From: Sphingomonas sp. Leaf339
GTDB taxonomy: Bacteria > Pseudomonadota > Alphaproteobacteria > Sphingomonadales > Sphingomonadaceae
Direction of reading: 5' to 3'
Assembly: GCF_001426195.1 (NCBI RefSeq)
Contig: NZ_LMRS01000001.1
Span: 312,501 to 376,500 of the forward strand
DNA length: 64,000 bases
Position 1 is the first letter of the stretch. Every line of letters starts with the position of its first letter. The notes beneath the pieces were generated by a model, which saw only the letters and a program-made list of their open reading frames with translations, did no database searches and was not told the origin of the DNA. Below, in pieces: positions 60,652-64,000 of this stretch. The translations under genes and the position numbers were made by a program.

Positions 60652-61722
60652 TCATCGCACCAGATAGGGCACCGACACCGAGAAATTCGATTGTCGCGCC
60701 ATCGGCCCCTGCGGTCGGATGCGGACATGCGTGACGGCCGATTGCGATGCGGTGTTGCCAGCGACGGGTGCATAGGTCCACGTCGCGCCGCCATCGGCGG
60801 AGAAATCGACATTGTCGGTGGCGTCGGCAGGGGTGCCGTATCGGGCGGTGACGCCGGACGCGGGTGAGCCATCGGTCAACACGATCGCCGCTGCGCCGGA
60901 CGCGCCGTCACCATCCAGCGCGACATAGGTGCCAACTGGTGTCGGCAAGATCACGTTCAGCGATCCGCTGTCCAGCGGCACCAGATCAGGGTTGGCCAGA
61001 TTGGCGGCGATGCGTCGGCGGCTGCCGGGCAGGGTCTTCGGGTAGCTGGTGCCGTTCACCGGGTCCCAGGTGGTAGTCGACGTCATCGTGATGGTCGCAT
61101 CGCGAGGCGTCACCGTCAGCGTCACGTCGATCGTCGATGTGCCCGTGCCGAAATCGCGCGTACCAAGGCACAGGCCCGCTAGGCTGAGGCCGCCGGGGCA
61201 AAGCGACCAGTTCCAGTTGATCGTGATCCGGTCGGTATAGGTCCCGACCGGAGGCAGGGTGCCACCGGTCGGCTTAACGTAAAAGGGCAGGTCAACGTTG
61301 CTGCCACCCAGCAGCCCCAGCGCATTGAGCAGGTTGTTCTGCATGAAATCGAAGGCGATACCCGGTTTGATCTCGTATGTGGTGGCGGTGGCGTCGGCCC
61401 AAAGTTTGTACGGAATGCTGCCGCCGCCCGATCGCACCAGCATTGATCCGTTCAGCGTGCTGACCGTCGCGCCGATATAATTGCTGCCGAGCAGGACGAT
61501 GACCGAACTGGGGCAACTGAGGCCGCCCCGACTCTGCAATCCCGGCACCGCCGCCGCCTTGACCGCTGCGGGGGAATAGGTGCCAAGACTGGTCGTGACG
61601 GACGAACTCAGCGTGCATGCTTCGGCAGGGTCCGCAACCAGGAACGCCGCTGCAGCGGCAACGGCGACACGCGCCAGACGCCCGGCGGTTAGGCGGAATC
61701 GATCGGGGCGAACCATCTGCAT
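60652..61722 (-). CDS. Secreted spore-coat-U (SCPU) domain protein
   Basis: A 356-residue secreted protein with a signal peptide (ARVAVAAAAAFLVADPAEA, mature start near CTLSSS). The N-terminal half fits the spore coat U domain: an early Cys, LGTYSP, GGLSCPSSV, IPYKLW, and PPVGTYTDRITINWNWS. The C-terminal half looks like a second, weaker beta-sandwich ending SNFSVSVPYLVR. SCPU proteins are commonly subunits of chaperone-usher fimbriae, but no chaperone or usher gene is in the window to the left or right, so it stands alone. Confidence 0.7.
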   Translation of the reverse strand: MQMVRPDRFRLTAGRLARVAVAAAAAFLVADPAEACTLSSSVTTSLGTYSPAAVKAAAVPGLQSRGGLSCPSSVIVLLGSNYIGATVSTLNGSMLVRSGGGSIPYKLWADATATTYEIKPGIAFDFMQNNLLNALGLLGGSNVDLPFYVKPTGGTLPPVGTYTDRITINWNWSLCPGGLSLAGLCLGTRDFGTGTSTIDVTLTVTPRDATITMTSTTTWDPVNGTSYPKTLPGSRRRIAANLANPDLVPLDSGSLNVILPTPVGTYVALDGDGASGAAAIVLTDGSPASGVTARYGTPADATDNVDFSADGGATWTYAPVAGNTASQSAVTHVRIRPQGPMARQSNFSVSVPYLVR

Positions 61723-61855
61723 GAAACAAGATTCGCCGCGAATCGATGAATGATCGGTAAGCGAACCATGATGGTTGTAATTTTGTGTGTCGATGCCGGG
61801 TTTCCGCGCGATGCACCGCTACCCCGTTGCGATGAAATGCGGTAGCGATGGTTTC

Positions 61856-64000
61856 ATGCCCGCTACGGCCGCCGCCTCCGCCCGCGAAATCCTCGTTCGC
61901 CTTCACGATGTGATGGCGGCGCGCACGCCTGCCCAATCCAAGCTGAACCAGGTGGTCGGCATCATCGGCGAGGCGACCGATAGCGAAGTCTGCTCGATCT
62001 ATCTGTTGCGCGAAGGCGTGTTGGAATTGTTCGCGACGCGCGGATTGGCGCAGGAGGCGGTTCATGTCACCAAGCTGGCGCTGGGCGAGGGACTGGTCGG
62101 TACGATCGCCGAACGCGGCGAGGTTCTGAATCTCGACGAGGCAGCCAGCCATCCCGATTTCGCTTACAAACCCGAAACCGGCGAGGAGCGGTTCCACAGT
62201 TTCGCCGGCGTGCCGATCATCCGGCGCGAGCGGGTGGTGGGCGTGCTGGCGGTGCAGCATGTCGAACAGCGCCGTTATGCCGATATCGAGATCGAGGCAT
62301 TGCAGACGGTGGCGATGGTGCTGTCGGAACTGATCGCCAATGCCGGCCTGATCGATGTAGCGGGCGGCGGTCGTGATCGTGTGCAGTCGACGGCGGCGGT
62401 GAATCTGCCCGGCCAGAAGCTGGTCGACGGCATGGCGTCGGGGGCAGCGGTCTTTCACCAGCCGCGTATCGTCGTCGAACATACGGTCGCCGAGGATACC
62501 GACGCCGAACGCCACCGCGTCTATGCCGCGTTCGACAAGATGCGCGAACAGATCGACCGCATCGCCCGCGAAGCCGAATTCGGCGTTGGGGGCGAGCATC
62601 TGGAAGTAATCCAGACCTACAAGATGTTCGCCTATGACGAGGGTTGGGCACGGCGGATCAACGAGGCGATCGACAGCGGCCTGACCGCCGAGGCGGCGAT
62701 CGAACGCGTGCAGCAACGCACTCGCCAGCGGATGCGCCAGATCGACGATCCCTTGCTCGCCGACCGGATGCATGATCTGGAGGACCTGTCGAACCGATTG
62801 CTTCGCATCGTATCCGGTCAGGTCGGCACCGCGGCGCAACTGGGCCTGCGGCAGGATACGATCCTGATAGCGCGCAATCTGGGGCCGGCGGAACTGCTGG
62901 AATATGATCGCCGGCGGCTGAAGGGCGTGATCCTCGAGGAAGGGTCGCTCACTGCCCACGTCACCATCGTCGCCCGCGCGATGGGGGTGCCGGTGCTCGG
63001 CCGGGTGCGCGACGTGCGTCGGACGATCGCGGAGGGCGACATGCTGCTCCTCGACGTTACCGGCGGTACCGTGTTCGTGCGCCCATCGGCCGCGATGGAG
63101 GAGGCATTCGACGCCCAGTTGCAACTGCGTCAGAAGCGCAAGGCGGCCTTTGCCGCGCTCCGCGATCTGCCGCCGGAGACCAAGGATGGCCACCGCGTCA
63201 CGCTGATGGTGAACGCCGGCCTGCGTGATGACGTCGCTGCGCTCGATTTGACGGGGGCGGACGGGATCGGCCTGTTCCGCACCGAATTTCAGTTTCTGGT
63301 CTCCGCCACGCTGCCGCAGCGCGAGCGTCAGCAACGCCTGTATCGCGAGGTGCTGGAGGCGGCGGGCGAACGGCCCGTGGTGTTCCGCACCGTCGACATC
63401 GGCGGCGACAAGGCGCTGCCCTATCTGACGGTCGAGGCGGAGGGTGAGGAAAACCCGGCGATGGGCTGGCGCGCGCTGCGGCTCGCCCTCGAACGCAGCG
63501 GCTTGATGAAGGCGCAGGCGCGGGCGCTGCTGGAGGCAGGCGCGGGCCGGACGTTGAACGTGATGTTCCCGATGGTGTCGGAAGCGTGGGAGTTCGATGA
63601 GGCCAAGGCCCTGTTCGAGGCGCAGCGCGACTGGCTCGTCCAGCGCGGCAAGCGTCTGCCGAACGAGGTCCGCTATGGTGCGATGCTGGAGGTGCCGGCC
63701 CTTGCCGAACAACTCGACCTGTTGCTGCCGGCGATCGATTTCCTCTCGATCGGGACCAACGACCTGACGCAGTTCCTGTTCGCCGCCGACCGAGCCAATC
63801 CCAAACTGGCGGAACGGTATGACTGGCTGTCGTCGTCGATCCTGCGTTTCCTGCGCCGGGTCGTCGATCCATCGCGGGCGGCGGGTGTGCCAGTGGCGGT
63901 GTGCGGCGAGATGGGCGGGCGGCCGTTGGAGGCGATGGCGCTGATCGGCATCGGCATCGACCGGCTGTCGATCACGCCGGCCGCTGTTGGGCCAGTGAAG
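61856..64000 (+). CDS. ptsP: PEP-protein phosphotransferase PtsP (EI-Ntr), 3' end outside window
   Basis: First enzyme of the nitrogen-related phosphotransfer system, passing phosphate from PEP to NPr. 715 codons are visible and the frame runs off the right edge. An N-terminal GAF sensor (about 10-160; SEVCSIYLLREGVLELFATR) may bind glutamine or similar signals. The phosphorylated His lies in EEGSLTAHVTIVARAMGVP. The PEP-binding TIM barrel has GIGLFRTEFQFL, FRTVDIGGDKALPY, SIGTNDLTQF and the Cys in VAVCGEMGG. In-frame ATGs at 61793, 61811 and 61832 exist, but MPATAAASAREI is the usual N terminus. Confidence 0.93.
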   Translation, partial: MPATAAASAREILVRLHDVMAARTPAQSKLNQVVGIIGEATDSEVCSIYLLREGVLELFATRGLAQEAVHVTKLALGEGLVGTIAERGEVLNLDEAASHPDFAYKPETGEERFHSFAGVPIIRRERVVGVLAVQHVEQRRYADIEIEALQTVAMVLSELIANAGLIDVAGGGRDRVQSTAAVNLPGQKLVDGMASGAAVFHQPRIVVEHTVAEDTDAERHRVYAAFDKMREQIDRIAREAEFGVGGEHLEVIQTYKMFAYDEGWARRINEAIDSGLTAEAAIERVQQRTRQRMRQIDDPLLADRMHDLEDLSNRLLRIVSGQVGTAAQLGLRQDTILIARNLGPAELLEYDRRRLKGVILEEGSLTAHVTIVARAMGVPVLGRVRDVRRTIAEGDMLLLDVTGGTVFVRPSAAMEEAFDAQLQLRQKRKAAFAALRDLPPETKDGHRVTLMVNAGLRDDVAALDLTGADGIGLFRTEFQFLVSATLPQRERQQRLYREVLEAAGERPVVFRTVDIGGDKALPYLTVEAEGEENPAMGWRALRLALERSGLMKAQARALLEAGAGRTLNVMFPMVSEAWEFDEAKALFEAQRDWLVQRGKRLPNEVRYGAMLEVPALAEQLDLLLPAIDFLSIGTNDLTQFLFAADRANPKLAERYDWLSSSILRFLRRVVDPSRAAGVPVAVCGEMGGRPLEAMALIGIGIDRLSITPAAVGPVK

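Noticed and set aside
60652..61722. Fimbrial operon
   Set aside because: Only one SCPU-like gene is present; neighbours are a CsbD-like gene and ptsP.

Overview
The window looks like chromosomal DNA of a Sphingomonas-like alphaproteobacterium (order Sphingomonadales). This is inferred from roughly two-thirds GC, dense ATGA-coupled genes, a sdhCDA...B / mdh-sucD-sucA-sucB-lpd TCA cluster, GapR, an alphaproteobacterial GAAC-N7-GAAC LexA box at uvrA, a CtrA-like box, and small secreted proteins typical of sphingomonads. I see no rRNA, tRNA, CRISPR, prophage or classical insertion sequence. Both ends cut genes: a diguanylate cyclase on the left and ptsP on the right.

Layout. 1-4.5 kb: MASE1/PAS/GGDEF protein, prmA with an SDR gene, and a soluble chemoreceptor with a globin-like sensor. 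4.7-10 kb: succinate dehydrogenase sdhCDA, then a legumain-type (C13) peptidase-like gene and a ClpP-like gene, then sdhB, a thioesterase and zapE. 11.8-20 kb: mdh, sucD, sucA, sucB and lpd, with a 380-bp inverted-repeat-bounded GIY-YIG nuclease gene lying between mdh and sucD. 20-24.4 kb: small genes, a sugar acetyltransferase, a PepSY protein and a membrane chemoreceptor. 24.5-27.4 kb: uvrA under a probable SOS operator. 27.4-28.8 kb: gene-poor ground with repeats and a decayed BrnT/BrnA-like toxin-antitoxin pair. 28.8-31.8 kb: a run of small stress and envelope genes including cspA and an OsmC protein. 32-38.8 kb: M16 protease, tgt, EF-hand protein, DsbA-like protein, a cytochrome c-like lipoprotein and a dienelactone hydrolase. 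38.9-41.4 kb: a lower-GC patch with an acyltransferase and a glycosyltransferase. 41.4-51.7 kb: queA, a cyclophilin, a Crp/Fnr regulator, yjiX-cstA, an MFS transporter, pyk, an amidohydrolase and gapR. 51.8-64 kb: katE, a HerA-like ATPase, yebC-ruvC-ruvA, a ParA-like ATPase, an HTH-DUF4019 regulator, ruvB, a CsbD-like protein, a spore-coat-U-like secreted protein and ptsP.

How the genes work together. Much of the left half is central carbon metabolism (2-oxoglutarate dehydrogenase complex, succinyl-CoA ligase alpha, succinate dehydrogenase, malate dehydrogenase). DNA repair (uvrA, ruvCAB), queuosine modification (tgt, queA) and stress defence (katE, OsmC, CsbD-like, CspA) make up most of the rest.

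Most unusual. At least four families of intergenic inverted repeats are scattered through the window. One family (ends TGTTCCCCGGCG, inner ends CCAGTTGGGA) occurs as two short fold-back copies and as one longer copy whose interior is almost exactly a GIY-YIG nuclease gene. That is the arrangement expected of a REP-like element and the enzyme that spreads it, and it is my best candidate for an undescribed system here.
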